NCBI RefSeq assembly: GCF_001625215.2
Contig: NC_030385.2
Location: 28,421,598-28,485,597, forward strand
Reading direction: 5' to 3'
DNA from: Daucus carota subsp. sativus
Lineage: Eukaryota; Streptophyta; Magnoliopsida; Apiales; Apiaceae
Length of the DNA stretch: 64,000 bases
The notes below the pieces were generated by a model that worked only from the letters and a program-made list of their open reading frames with translations, did no database searches and was not told where the DNA came from. Positions within the stretch are counted from its first letter, which is position 1. The number at the start of each line of letters is the position of its first letter. The translations under genes were made by a program, and so were the position numbers. Of the stretch, positions 50,494 through 62,400 are shown one piece after another.

Positions 50494-51431
50494 TATATTT
50501 TTCAGACATTTTAGTATAACTATGCGACGTTGTACCAATTTTATATAACGGAAACAGTTCGATTATCGTAAATAATCCCCTGTATCTGCTAAAGCTCAAA
50601 GTATGCACCTACTTGAACGGTTGAAAATTACAATCAGACAATTTATAGAAGTCGTATCAAATTCTTCCGTGGCGGTTGATAATTATTCTTGCACTTTAAG
50701 AATACAAAAATTAAATGAAACAAATATTTCTTAAGCTACCAAACCCATATAAGTGGACATAAAAATATGCTCAAGATCTGTCCAACTCTGAGGAACAATA
50801 ATCCCGACATACGATATGTGATGGAAGCCCATGACTTGAAGTTTACTCAATCGTCAATACAAATTATTGCAGATGTTGGGTCACTGGGCCACTTTAGAGT
50901 ACCATCTCACCATTTTATTATTAGAGACCCATGGGCTAAGTGGGGATAATCGGATAGGTTTGGTATCCATCTGGAGCTATCCACATCAACTGCTCCTTAT
51001 ATGTTTTTGCCGGGGGCGCACATGTTGTCATGTTCTATCAATCTCAATTCTCAGCCCTCGTACATTTCATATTATTTTAACCATTTTTTTAAATTTATTT
51101 TCAGTTTTTTACAAGATTCTAACTCAAAATTTTTAATTATATTTTCTTCATATTTTGATATTTATGACTACTATGCAAGCAGTAAAAATATAAAATATGA
51201 AATTTGTTCTATTCTTAGAAACGCGAAGTTCTACTCTTAAAAGAGAGATGCTACTGAATATTTTTCTATCAGAAGAAACTTTCTACTGAAAAAAAATAAT
51301 CGAACGCCAAACAATTGTAGAATTTTCCCCAAACATGAACATAGACAGAATTTGTCCTAAATAGAGTGCTGTAGTTCGTAATTTGTGTTCGAGAAGTTGG
51401 TATTGTTCTAATGTGAAGAAGTTTTGATATT
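50494..51431. other. Intergenic region
   Basis: No gene recognised. Frames at 50767-51240 show no known domain. Confidence 0.4.
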
Positions 51432-51835
51432 TTGCACTTGCCTTCTAATATAACAAAAAAATTCCAACCGCGGGAAGCAGAAGCTATAAGTCTCAGAGAA
51501 GCTTTGAGTTGGACAAAGGAATGGAGGAGAACTAAGTGCATTTTTGAATGCGATGCAAAGCTTCTAGTTGATGCAGTTAATGGAGTCGAGGGAAAAACTT
51601 ATTTTCATGCGATGGTTGAAGATTGTATTGATATTCTTAAACACTTTGATGAAGTGTTAGTTGTGTTTGCGCATAAGTCTGCGAATATTGTAACTCATAG
51701 CTTATCACGAGCTGCTTATTCTACGTCAGGTCTTGTGGAGTGGCTGTATACTGCTCCGGATTTTATCATCTGTATGCTTGATTCTGATGAATGTTAATGC
51801 AAGTACGTTTTATCAAAAAAAATAAATAAATAAAA
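51432..51835 (+). mobile_element. LINE 3' fragment with RNase H domain
   Basis: The frame 51432-51797 reads REAEAISLREALSWTKEW, then IFECDAKLLVDAVNG, then FAHKSANIVTHSLSRAAY, ending near SDEC. This is the plant-type RNase H (RVT_3) found at the C-terminus of plant L1 elements and in related proteins: an acidic FECD strand and an H.SANIV.H.LSR.A end. It is followed by an A-rich tail (AAAAAAAATAAATAAATAAA near 51816-51835), as expected for a LINE end. The reverse transcriptase part is absent upstream, so it is a 5'-truncated copy. Confidence 0.75.
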
Positions 51836-52445
51836 ATTCAAGACATATATATGGTCAAAGACAAGCACTTGCTTATGTATAAAGACTCACTCGCTAACAG
51901 CTTGGATATAATAACTGAAACGAGTTTCATGAGTTGGAGGGTTTTGATTTGGCGAAAGAAAACAGCGAGTACTCATTGTAATCCACAGAGATAGGTGTTG
52001 AAGACTTGAAGTGGTGAAATGTTCGTTAAACATAAACCACCAGTCCATATCAACAAAAGCCAAACTTGTTAATCAAGAACTACCAAGTTAACAAAGCCAC
52101 TCGACACAAATTTGTTTTACATTCTGAGCATCTCATATGTGGACTAATAAACTTTAATAACATTTAATAAAAAAACTTACAATACAGCCAATCAATCTGG
52201 CTCCAGCTTCATATGACCACTTGTTTGTTTTACTTTTGAATCACTACATATCCTACTAAAGCCCTCATCATACCAGTTTAGTATCACCCCTGTTCTGTTC
52301 CAGTATTTATCTACATTTATGTGTTAATACATGGAATTTGATGATTCATAGTTGCATTTGTCGAGATTATCAAAATATTTAAAGCTATGCTTATGCAGCG
52401 GCATCACCACTCTACCATGTTACCTGCTAATTACTGTTAATTAAT
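51836..52445. other. Intergenic region and SGR9-like 3' region
   Basis: No gene seen. The last part probably holds the SGR9-like 3' UTR. Confidence 0.45.
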
Positions 52446-53288
52446 TTAATCTCGAGACGAGTCACTGTGATCAGTACCCATATGGAGCAGGACCTCCCAC
52501 AGCTGTTGAATCTCAATGGAAATGTCATCAGACGGTAGGCGATAGCGGCAACAAGGACAAGTGTTGGTCTTTCTCAGCCAAGGAAGTATACACATCCAAT
52601 GAAACAAATGTGCACATGGCAATTCACAAACATCTGTCCCTCGTTTCATTTCATCGTTACATATCACACACTCCTTTTCGCCTCCGCGAATATCCACTGA
52701 TGGCAGTGCCACCACCACTGCTGCTGCAGCTGCTACCTCTCTCCCCTCCTTCCTTTCACTATCATGTTCAATGTCCACCCCAACAAACCGCGAAAATTTT
52801 GTTAACAACTCAACAAACTTGTTTAAAACTTCAACTTCTGATACAACTAGGCCAGAGAGGACCAACATGGTATCATGGAAATAGTAATTACAGAGAACTC
52901 TATGCCATTCAACTGGCGAGGTTTCAAGGGCATTGGGATCATGTTGTCGGAGTTCACAAAAGAGCAGAAGCAGCAAAACAGCATCAAGATCACACAGCTT
53001 AATGTTGGTAGCAGAGTAGGACGGAGAGGAAGTTTTGGTGTGCATAAAATGAACGAGGTGTGTTAAGTTAGACAAGAGGTATTGGGTAATAAGTAAGGAC
53101 TTGTGGTGGAGAGAAAGGTATTTTAGGTGGTGGAGAGTGAGGGAAAAGAGTGTGGGGGAGGAGAGGAGGGCGGTGAGACGTCGGTGGTGGCAGTAGAAGA
53201 GCGCGGAGATAGAGGCTATGAGATCTGAGAGCTGGGGAGGGGTTAAGGTGGAGAGTGCCGCTATGACTACAGAGTAATGGTTGTCCAT
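52446..53288 (-). CDS. SGR9: SGR9-like RING-H2 E3 ubiquitin ligase
   Basis: Single-exon 280-residue protein. The N-terminus ALSTLTPPQLSDLIASISAL, LLSSPTLFSLTLHHLKYL, then LCDLDAVLLLLLFCE match Arabidopsis SGR9 from memory along the whole length. A RING-H2 finger occupies residues 207-247, with ligands C207, C210, C225, H227, H230, C233, C244 and C247, all present, and PCAHLFHWMCILPWL between. An alanine-rich stretch EVAAAAAVVVAL precedes it, as in SGR9. In Arabidopsis SGR9 is an amyloplast-associated E3 ligase that modulates amyloplast-actin interaction in shoot gravity sensing; the same role here is inferred. A Stowaway MITE lies about 270 bases upstream of the start codon. Confidence 0.88.
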   Translation of the reverse strand: MDNHYSVVIAALSTLTPPQLSDLIASISALFYCHHRRLTALLSSPTLFSLTLHHLKYLSLHHKSLLITQYLLSNLTHLVHFMHTKTSSPSYSATNIKLCDLDAVLLLLLFCELRQHDPNALETSPVEWHRVLCNYYFHDTMLVLSGLVVSEVEVLNKFVELLTKFSRFVGVDIEHDSERKEGREVAAAAAVVVALPSVDIRGGEKECVICNDEMKRGTDVCELPCAHLFHWMCILPWLRKTNTCPCCRYRLPSDDISIEIQQLWEVLLHMGTDHSDSSRD

Positions 53289-53559
53289 TTCTGGGCACTA
53301 GCACAAAATTGATTGTTAAAAGAGAATATAAAAGAAAAGGGAATGTTGAAGCTCATCAATCAGAAACAGTGGCTAAGGATTAGGGATCAAATAATTTGGT
53401 GGTAGATAAAACTTTTGTGATTAGATGAAGGATGTATGGGCATTGGGAGGTGCTGTGATGGAGTAGAATGGAGGTGAGTGAATGGAAATGTCGATGATTT
53501 GTCCTCAAGTATATGTCCGGTTCAACCACCTGGGGCATCCCTTTGTTTTCAATATCATA

Positions 53560-53821
53560 CTCCCTCCGTCCCCTTTTACATGTCCCCTTTGGAAAAAAAA
53601 TTTGTCCCAAATTACTTGTCCACTTCTCTTTTCAAAGCAACTTTTTGTATGTTTTTTCAAAAAGTAACAACTTCCAATGTTTGACTAGCATATATATACA
53701 CACAACTCTATCTAATTCATTACATTTATTAGGGATATGTATGAAAACAAGATATCCAACTAACATTTTCTTAAGATGCGTTATTTTTTCAAAAGGGACA
53801 AGTAAAAGGGGACGGAGGGAG
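53560..53821. mobile_element. Stowaway-type (Tc1/Mariner) MITE
   Basis: It starts CTCCCTCCGTCCCCTTTTAC and ends in the inverted GTAAAAGGGGACGGAGGGAG, flanked on both sides by TA (53558-53559 and 53822-53823). The 262-base length and the CTCCCTCCGT ends are typical of plant Stowaway elements. It lies upstream of the SGR9-like gene, so it may form part of its promoter region. Confidence 0.95.
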
Positions 53822-53823
53822 TA

Positions 53824-54821
53824 TCATATCAAAGAGCTAATAAGGCAAACAAAAAAAAAGTAAAGGGGAAAGAACACTTTGGTCCATGAACGATGTATTA
53901 CGTATCTTTTACTTCAGTCCCTACACTAACAATGATGAAGGTGAGGGTGAAAGTTAAACAAACAGCTCGCACCAATATGCGGTTATCAGGGGCTGTTGTT
54001 TCCCTTTTAACTTGCATCCCCTCAAATTCATCTCTGTCCATCTCTTTAGACTGGGGTTTTCAGATGGTAATGAGCATGAATCTGTTGATGTAACCGTTTT
54101 GCTAAATTCATGCAACCCACGTATGTAAACCATTGAAAATCTTTGGCTAAAAGATGAAGTGATATACTTAAAATAAAAAAATTTAACCAACAGTTCGAAA
54201 AACTCAACTCCAACCATACTCAGCTGTAATCCATAAATTTAGCCTTGGCTAAATTTGTCGAACTCTACAGGTTCGTAAAAAATTGTAATAAAATTGCACA
54301 TCATTTATTACCATATTGAACTGATATATTCTTTTTTAACAATCTAAAATATTAATAACATACTATTTTTAAATTATAACCAACCAATATAGTTAATACC
54401 ATTGAAGCAAAATGTTTTGCAGGTTTAGCAAATTTTACATAATGTCTTCCACGTTCAATTTAGCCCATACGCGGTTAACTTATTACAATTTAGAATGACC
54501 CGATTATGTTTGTATGTTTTCTTGAAACCAAAAATAAAATTGACCATTAAATTAAAACAAAATGGATGGTTAGGATTTTAAATTCCAAAAACTCCAAAAA
54601 AAATGTATAATTCATAGAACTTGCTTCTCTGTATATATAATAAAATATTCGTACGAATAATAAATATATTATCATGTTTTAATAATGTATATATAATATG
54701 AAAATCATAATTTTAATCATGTGAAAAATTAATTATATAATATAAAATATTCGCACAAATTATAAGCTATTATCCACGAGTCTAATTTGATAAAAACAGT
54801 CATTTGCGACACTGTAGAAAA
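53824..54821. other. Intergenic region upstream of HSC70
   Basis: AT-rich with no gene recognised. Confidence 0.45.
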
Positions 54822-54942
54822 ATCAGGAATAATCTAGAATAAAACAGAAAGGAGGGAATCCATTAATTAAAATAGAACGTCCCAGAAGCAGTAACCGCAA
54901 TCAGAACATTCTGGACATAAACCCAATATTTGTGTATATATA
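54822..54942 (+). promoter_or_regulatory. HSC70 promoter with heat-shock-element-like motifs and TATA box
   Basis: Two GAA/TTC arrays stand out. GAACGTCCCAGAAG at 54875-54888 has two GAA units ten bases apart with an imperfect middle. GAACATTCTGGA at 54904-54915 has GAA, inverted TTC and a partial third unit. A TATATATA box follows at 54935-54942, about 120 bases before the ATG. TCTAGAA near 54833 is another half match. The arrangement fits heat-shock-factor control. Confidence 0.6.
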
Positions 54943-55060
54943 CCTCCTCCCTCTCCTCTCTTGTCCATTCAGAAAATTACACACACTCAAAACACACAGC
55001 GCTTTCTACAAAACCTCTCATATATTTCTCTTTGTTTGGGAAAGTCAGAGAAGAGTGAAA

Positions 55061-58034
55061 ATGGCGGGAAAAGGCGAAGGTCCGGCGATCGGAATTGATT
55101 TGGGAACGACGTACTCGTGCGTGGGCGTGTGGCAGCATGATAGAGTGGAGATCATAGCGAATGATCAGGGGAACAGAACGACGCCGTCTTACGTGGCTTT
55201 TACTGATACTGAGAGGCTCATCGGTGATGCTGCCAAGAATCAAGTTGCCATGAATCCGATTAACACTGTTTTCGGTATGTTAGCGCTTTCGATGTTTCTC
55301 GATTTTTGAATTTTAATTCACTTTAGTTGATTGCTTGTATGTGTATCCTGTATTGAATAACTCTATAACGATTATGTATAGTGATTATTGATTAAACGTG
55401 TTTATAATGCCTTGCCTTGTTAATCATGATATATATTCTTAATCTTAATTGTGGTTTTGCTATGAGTTAATATTAACTTGTTGAATAAATTAGTTCAGTT
55501 TGTTTGTGCGGTTGTTTGTAATGCCTTGTCTAATAGGGAGGTCAAAGTTATATTTGATCAGTTTCCTGGCTTCTGCTTAGGTGATTTATGTTTATGCTAG
55601 GGTTTTATAATTCCGCAAGCTTGTTCGCTTAGTAAGTTAATTATTTGATATGCTCATGTGTGAACTGAAGAAAATGCTTTAAGCTTTAATTTACATGTGA
55701 TGTTAAGCCCATTTTTAAACTTGATCTAAATTGTCTGTCAGAGTTGGAGTTTATGCATTTACCTTTATTATTTGTTTGATTGGAGAGACCTTGTGATGAT
55801 ATGCATGATTTCTGTGAATTATTTTGTATTATTACTCCTGTAGTAATTTCATTGTTTGAAATTGTGATTAGATTGCTGATTGTTAATTAGAAGGGGCTGA
55901 AGATGCACACCCAACACTTATTCATGCACCCCTAACTTTTGTCCGAAATAGATTGCCCCTGTTCCTCACACATCTTTATTAATTATTCTGATTATGCATA
56001 TAATTATGTGTTTTCAAGCAGTCTTCTCAACATATACATCTGCATTTGTGTAAAACTATAATTTTTTTTGTTTGGAGTTTATTTTCATAATCATAGGTTG
56101 TCTACAGAAAAATAAAATATAGATTTTAATTTAAGGAATTTTAAAAAAAGCTAAATTATTACGATAATCATGTTCAAATATATAGAAAGAGTCATAAATT
56201 TTACACTTAAAAGTGAATGTCAACACTAAATAGTGCTTATAAATTTAAATTATATAAACGTTGTTCTCACTGGTGATGTGTTCTTTTAGATGCCAAGCGG
56301 TTGATTGGAAGGAGGTTTAGTGATGCTTCGGTGCAGAGTGACATGAAGTTGTGGCCATTCAAAGTTGTGCCTGGAGCTGGTGACAAGCCAATGATTGTTG
56401 TCAACTACAAGGGTGAGGAGAAACAATTTGCTGCTGAAGAAATTTCTTCCATGGTTCTTACCAAGATGAGGGAAATTGCTGAGGCTTTCCTTGGCAAGAC
56501 GGTTAAGAATGCCGTGGTTACTGTACCTGCTTACTTTAACGATTCACAGAGGCAGGCAACAAAGGATGCTGGTGTTATTTCTGGCCTTAATGTGATGCGG
56601 ATTATTAATGAGCCTACAGCAGCTGCAATTGCTTATGGGTTGGATAAGAAGTCGAGCAGTGTCGGTGAGAAGAATGTGCTGATCTTCGATCTTGGTGGTG
56701 GCACATTTGATGTGTCTCTCCTCACTATTGAGGAGGGTATTTTTGAGGTGAAATCCACAGCTGGGGATACTCATCTGGGAGGTGAAGATTTTGACAACAG
56801 GATGGTGAATCATTTTGTTCAGGAGTTCAAGAGAAAAAACAAGAAAGATATTGGTGGTAATGCCAGAGCACTGAGGAGGTTGAGGACTGCTTGTGAAAGA
56901 GCAAAGAGAACTCTTTCTTCGACTGCTCAAACAACTATTGAGATTGACTCTTTGTTTGAGGGAATTGACTTCTACACAACAATCACTAGGGCGAGATTTG
57001 AGGAGCTCAACATGGATCTTTTCAGGAAGTGTATGGAGCCAGTAGAAAAATGTTTGAGGGATGCCAAGATGGACAAGAACTCTGTCCATGATGTTGTGCT
57101 TGTTGGTGGTTCTACCAGGATTCCAAAGGTTCAGCAACTATTGCAAGACTTCTTCAATGGAAAGGAGCTTTGCAAGAGCATTAACCCTGACGAGGCTGTT
57201 GCTTATGGTGCTGCTGTCCAGGCTGCAATTTTGAGTGGCGAAGGCAATGAAAAGGTGCAAGACTTGTTGCTGCTGGATGTTACTCCATTGTCGCTTGGGT
57301 TGGAAACTGCTGGTGGGGTTATGACTGTTTTGATCCCGAGAAACACAACCATCCCCACCAAGAAGGAGCAAGTGTTTTCGACCTATTCTGATAATCAACC
57401 TGGTGTTTTAATTCAAGTGTTTGAAGGTGAAAGAACAAGAACAAAGGACAATAATTTGCTGGGCAAGTTCGAGCTTTCTGGTATCCCTCCTGCTCCTAGG
57501 GGTGTGCCACAAATTACAGTGTGCTTTGATATCGATGCAAATGGCATTTTAAATGTTTCTGCTGAGGACAAGACAACTGGGCAAAAGAACAAGATTACCA
57601 TCACCAATGACAAAGGCAGGCTCTCAAAAGACGAAATTGAGAAGATGGTCCAGGAAGCGGAAAGGTACAAATCAGAGGATGAGGAGCACAAGAAGAAGGT
57701 AGAAGCTAAGAATGCCCTGGAGAATTATGCTTACAACATGAGGAACACCATAAAGGATGAGAAGATAAGCTCGAACCTTGGCGCTGAAGACAAGAAGAAA
57801 ATTGAGGATGCAATTGAGCAGGCAATCCAGTGGCTTGATGGTAATCAGCTGGCAGAGGTTGATGAGTTTGAAGACAAAATGAAGGAGCTGGAAGGTATCT
57901 GCAATCCCATTATTGCCAAGATGTACCAAGGAGGTGCTGGCGGTATGGGTGGCATGGGTGCGACAATGGATGAAGACGGTCCTGCTGGAGGAGCTGGTGC
58001 GGGAGCAGGCCCAAAGATTGAAGAAGTTGATTAA
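55061..58034 (+). CDS. HSC70: Cytosolic HSP70/HSC70 chaperone
   Basis: Two exons, 55061-55274 and 56290-58034, giving 652 residues. The intron splits the aspartate codon of [12 protein letters not shown] (residue 72), the conserved site of plant cytosolic HSC70 genes. Nucleotide-binding motifs are all present: [48 protein letters not shown] and [17 protein letters not shown]. The substrate domain starts near [14 protein letters not shown]. The lid ends with a glycine-rich [10 protein letters not shown] stretch and EEVD, the co-chaperone (TPR) docking tail that marks cytosolic and nuclear forms. The role is ATP-driven folding of nascent and damaged proteins. Heat-shock-element-like sites upstream suggest induction by heat. 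No defect is seen. Confidence 0.97.
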
Positions 58035-58454
58035 GCATGAAATTTTCGATTGAGCTTGTATGCTGTTATTTGCTGGTTGTCTAGTTGGTTATCAGTAACA
58101 GTATGTTTCTGGATTTTGATTTTGAATGGAACTTTGTTCTAGTTATTGAGTATTAATCAATTGGGTTTTTTTCTTTTACCTTTTCTGTTTATGCTGGATT
58201 TTAGTCCTTTAGCTGCAGAACCTCTGTAGTCGGGGGTTCTGCGAAGCATATTCTAGTTCTACCGCAAGGAGTTTAATTTTGCAAAAGAACATTTTGGACA
58301 TGCCAACTGTGCAGGAGAAAGAAGAGCCAAAAATATTACTTTAGATAAGAAAGATGAAGATAATAGTGAGACTGGATAAATAAGTATAGTAGAAAAGTCA
58401 CAAAGAGTAGCATGTGCTTATCTAAACAAATCATTTTAATTTTTGGGATTGTTC

Positions 58455-58580
58455 TAGTTATAAATCAACCGAATGATTTGTAATTCACCCAAATTTTTAC
58501 ATCCAGAGAAATAGTTGTAGTTATAAATCAACCGAATGATTTGTAATTCACCCAAATTTTTACATCCAGAGAAATAGTTG
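58455..58580. repeat. 63-base tandem duplication downstream of HSC70
   Basis: TAGTTATAAATCAACCGAAT begins at 58455 and 58518; the two units are almost identical through CATCCAGAGAAATAGTTG. Confidence 0.9.
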
Positions 58581-58700
58581 GAAGATATGGAGTAAATGAT
58601 TACTATACTAGTTGGGAGATATGGAGATATAGAGTAAATAATTACTATACTAGTTGAGAGATATGGAGTAAATGATTACTAGGAGTAAATGATTACTATA
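58581..58700. repeat. Short tandem repeats adjoining the 63-base duplication
   Basis: AGATATGGAGTAAATGATTA and TACTATACTAGTTG words recur three or four times with small changes, a worn minisatellite of about 40-base units. Confidence 0.7.
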
Positions 58701-59689
58701 CTTCCGAAAGTCCAACATAAATTAAAAGACCCACACTATCCTTGACCCAATAAAGAACATCCACACCATCCTTTTGAAAAATTATTAAACGCTGATAAGA
58801 GGGAAGTACTTTTTTGTTTTTATTATAAAAGAGAACATACATGAATAAATGATAAGGGAGGTATTTTAGATTTGTTGATGGATGTCTTGGAGAATTTTTT
58901 TGTTGATTAACACTATTTATTATCATAAGTTCGTTTCTTCTCGAAATTTTAATATTGAGTATGATATATCTAATTTACTAGTAAGAAGAGAATTTGATAA
59001 ATGAATAACTTGTTGTCAAGTAAATATAAGGTCTACTTTAAAAAGTAGATCATCTCTATGAGTAAAATGTTCAATATAATATAACAAAACAAATGCAAGC
59101 CGACGATTGTAAATGGTATAGCCTCAAATTTAAATTTAAATAGTAAAGTAAAATCTAAGGTCCGCCAAGATATTCAATCCTGTTTTGAAAGATTGGAGAG
59201 ATGGAGAATGCTGAGAAATATTTAAATTACGACTAGTAAAATAAAATAAAAATATTGTTACAAGAATAAAAGTTAATATATAAGAAAAAAATAAAAGTTA
59301 TTTACATACTAAAATATTATAAAACAATCTTAAGCATTGTACAAAATATAAGTTGGGTAATACTAAAACGAAAAGTACAAAATATAATGTGGGGTATATG
59401 TTGAGCATGTGTATAAGATTCTAGTATACTTTCAGTATATGAAGCACATAACTGAACAAGGAATAAAACGAAAATCGATTCTCTATGCATTTTTTTGTTA
59501 GAATTTCTCAAATAGTGAATGCAACCTTCTAGAATATTACTAAAACTCAAGAATTTAGTTTATTCAACATATTCCTCTCTTAAACTAACTCTTTTGGATC
59601 CTTCATTCCCATCAACCTTGCTAAATATCAGTGGTTTGGTGAGCACATGCTATCGGGTCAAGATTAACAACATGATGTAAATGCACATT
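58701..59689. other. AT-rich intergenic region
   Basis: No gene or clear repeat recognised. Minus-strand frames here have no known domain. Confidence 0.4.
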
Positions 59690-60425
59690 ATTTCCCTTTA
59701 CATTCTATCGAATAAAATGAATTCGAAGATCAATGTGTTTGCTCCGTTTCGTGATGCATGTATTGATTTCTTGGCAAGCTCAATTGCATTAACTGTCAAT
59801 TTAAATTTCAGTTGAATTTTCCTATGAGATCTTTAATTCGCAAAGTAACCTTCATGACAAACATAATAAGAAGCTGTCACATATATATTCTGCCTCGCAA
59901 GTTCATAATGAAACTGTAGGCTGCTTCTGAGAATACCATGTAAATGTTGTATTTCCGATATAAAAAAAAATCCAGTCGTGCTTTTATGATCATCCACGTC
60001 AACCACTATCAGAATATCCCTGTAGTCCGCGATTCCACAATAAAATAGTCCCAATGATTTTGTTTCTTTAATATATCACAAAATCCTTTTGATTGCTTTC
60101 CAATGTGAGTGTGTTGGATCCTACATGATTCTGCTTATTATCCCAACACTATAGACAATGTCAGGTCTTGTGTATGTTAGATATTTCAATGCCCAACCAA
60201 AATTTGATAAAAAATTTGCTTCCACTGAAGCTCCTTCCTCAAATTTGGAAAGCTTTGTGCCCATTTTTATGAGTGTTGCAACTTGATTGCAGTGCTCGAT
60301 TCTGAATTTCATTAAAATATTATTAGCATATGCTTCATAAGATATTAAAATGTCTGACTTATCTTGCTTCACTTCAATTCCAAGAAAATATCTCATAAGC
60401 CCAAATATGTCATCTCGAACTCTGA
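59690..60425 (-). mobile_element. Ty1/copia polyprotein fossil (reverse transcriptase end and RNase H)
   Basis: On the minus strand, conceptual translation shows the end of a copia reverse transcriptase (YFLGIEVKQ, then LKYLTYTRPDIVYSVG) followed by remains of the copia RNase H (DDHKSTTGFFF) and its C-terminal HIDLR-like strand. No LTRs are seen, and gag, protease and integrase are absent. The copy is truncated and broken several times, so it is old. Confidence 0.85.
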
Positions 60426-61160
60426 TCCTTTTTAAAATTTATAATCATGTCTTCATTGTCCCCCTAGAACACACCTTTTAAAACACACCTTTCTCTTTTA
60501 AAATTTAAACACACCTTTCTCTTTGTCATCCATCAAACAATATAATCAGTTTTATATTCCAATATAATTGTAAAGAATGTCATCTAACAAAATTTCTTAT
60601 CACATCAGATTTTAACAATATTTTAATCTATTTGCAATTGAACATTTTTATATAAAAAGAATTTAACTTTTTACATAAAACAACAACCTTAAACACTGAT
60701 TATTAATCTTGCTTAAATCAATAATACTATGCTTATCGCAGTTTTTTTTACCATTAACCCTCATTCATGATTGGGGAATCCTAATTTCTCAAGCTAAAAT
60801 CAAAATAGAGAACAAAGAATATGATAATGAGTACATAGTGTAACACAAAATTTTAAAATGAGCAATAAATGTTCAATACGTAAACAAAATATCTTTAAAA
60901 GAATACACGATGCATTTCTACTAATTTTTTGAAAATCATTTGAAGGATGATAATATACTTTCTGCCATACATTCCATTTTTTATTGCAACTCTGTCTTGC
61001 ATCCTTTTCTTCCTTCCGTGTTGTAAATTAGTTTTTAAAAGAATCTTCATTTGTCAGTGATATAGAAGGGTAAACTTTTGGTGTTTAATATGATAATTCA
61101 TGGAAGCTTGGTTAATTTTCGCTCTCCTTGCCGTTGTTGATTTACAATTCCATTCCTACT
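60426..61160. other. AT-rich intergenic region
   Basis: Nothing recognised beyond A and T runs. Confidence 0.4.
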
Positions 61161-62400
61161 TGTTGGAGTTTAATCTTCAACATATTATATTATTTATTTG
61201 GTATCAGAGCTATGAGACATCTGGTGAAAATTTACGTTCGTATTGTACAGTTCCCTTTTGTGCACAAAAGGGGCTCAGGGGAGCACAATGTTCAGCAAGT
61301 TTGAAGGGTGTAGCGAAACGCACAAGGTAGCATTGACTTTCGCAAGGCTCAAGGGGGAGGGAAAAGATGCTTTTGGGGACATCTGGGTTCAAATTTTGAC
61401 AGAGATGGCGGCCCTTGTAATGCATTGGCTAGGGGAAAGAGTGGACTGTGTACATCACACAGTGGCTTGGGTCAGGACAAACGAGTTCGCGGAGGTGCTA
61501 CAATGGGTGGTATGCTCCAGGGATTCAAAGACTTCTGACATCATGAATAAAGTTATCATTACTGAGGACACCAGCGGGGACTATATGATGATGGATAACA
61601 CTTGTATGCATACAAGAATCAAGGTTATGACTATGGTGGATATGGTGGAGCGGATGGGTCATATGGAAATCCAGCTGCATTTGGTGCTTTTAGGGTTCGG
61701 CCTCGTGGTGTCTCTAATAATTCATCTCAAATAGTCCGGTCGAAAATAATATATTCGACCGTATGCAGTCGAATTTAAGTATGATCGAAATTAACTGGTC
61801 GAAAATAACCCTCAAATTTTTCCGCCCACGGACTTGGTCGAAAATAATAGCCGGTCGAAAATATCTATGCGGCGGGAATTTTCTCGCAATTTGATTTTTA
61901 AAAATTTTCATGGTTTTTCTGGTCAAAAATGACCGCTTTTCCTGTAGTGCAGGTAGCTGCGAAAGGGTTATTTCTTGCTTACGCTGAGCGGGCTGCAGAA
62001 GCTGCGGCTCGGAATGTAAATGCTTAAGGACAGAAGGAAGAAGGACCTAGTAGCTGGCAGGAAAAGAAAAAGGCAAAGAGGCAGATGTATCTCATGAGTA
62101 ATGAGAAGCAAGTTAGATTAGGTGAAAACCATACGAGTTGAAGGCGAGACGAGGTCAGTTAAAAGCCAAACGGGCTTAGATGGAAGCCATACGAGCTGAT
62201 GAAAAAGTTGCCAAACGGGCAAATAAGACGTGCCACACGGGCAAAGAAGAAATGCCATACGGGTAAAGAAACGACATGCTATACGAGCAAATAAAAAGGC
62301 CAGACTGGCTAAGTTGAAAGCCAAACAGGCTAATGACAAGTTTAAAATTAAGGGGGTGATTGTTGGAATTTAATCTCAAACTTATTATTATATATATTAG
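61161..62400 (+). mobile_element. Small LTR-type relic with primer-binding site and polypurine tract
   Basis: Similar direct repeats of about 40 bases start TGTTGGAGTTTAATCT (61161) and TGTTGGAATTTAATCT (62361). The left one is followed at once by TGGTATCAGAGC (61199-61210), the common plant primer-binding site. The right one is preceded by a purine-rich AATTAAGGGGG tract. The repeats are very short for LTRs, so they may be worn or deleted remnants. The interior lacks recognisable retroviral domains and holds short GCCAAACGGGC-like repeats near 62150-62340 and an inserted CACTA fragment. Broken and old; family undetermined. Confidence 0.55.
61735..61949. mobile_element. CACTA (En/Spm-type) terminal fragment
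   Basis: On the minus strand it begins CACTACAGGAAAAGCGGTCA at 61949, the typical CACTA end. A cluster of the subterminal word TTTTCGACC (GGTCGAAAA on the plus strand) then recurs at least five times. CACTA transposases bind such subterminal repeats. The opposite CACTA end is missing or worn near 61735, so this is a deletion derivative or one end only. It sits inside the LTR-type relic. Confidence 0.75.

Noticed and set aside
56544-57929. Long minus-strand frames opposite HSC70
   Set aside because: Shadows of the conserved plus-strand coding sequence.
61243-61734. 163-residue plus-strand frame as a host gene
   Set aside because: It lies inside the LTR-type relic and shows no recognised domain.
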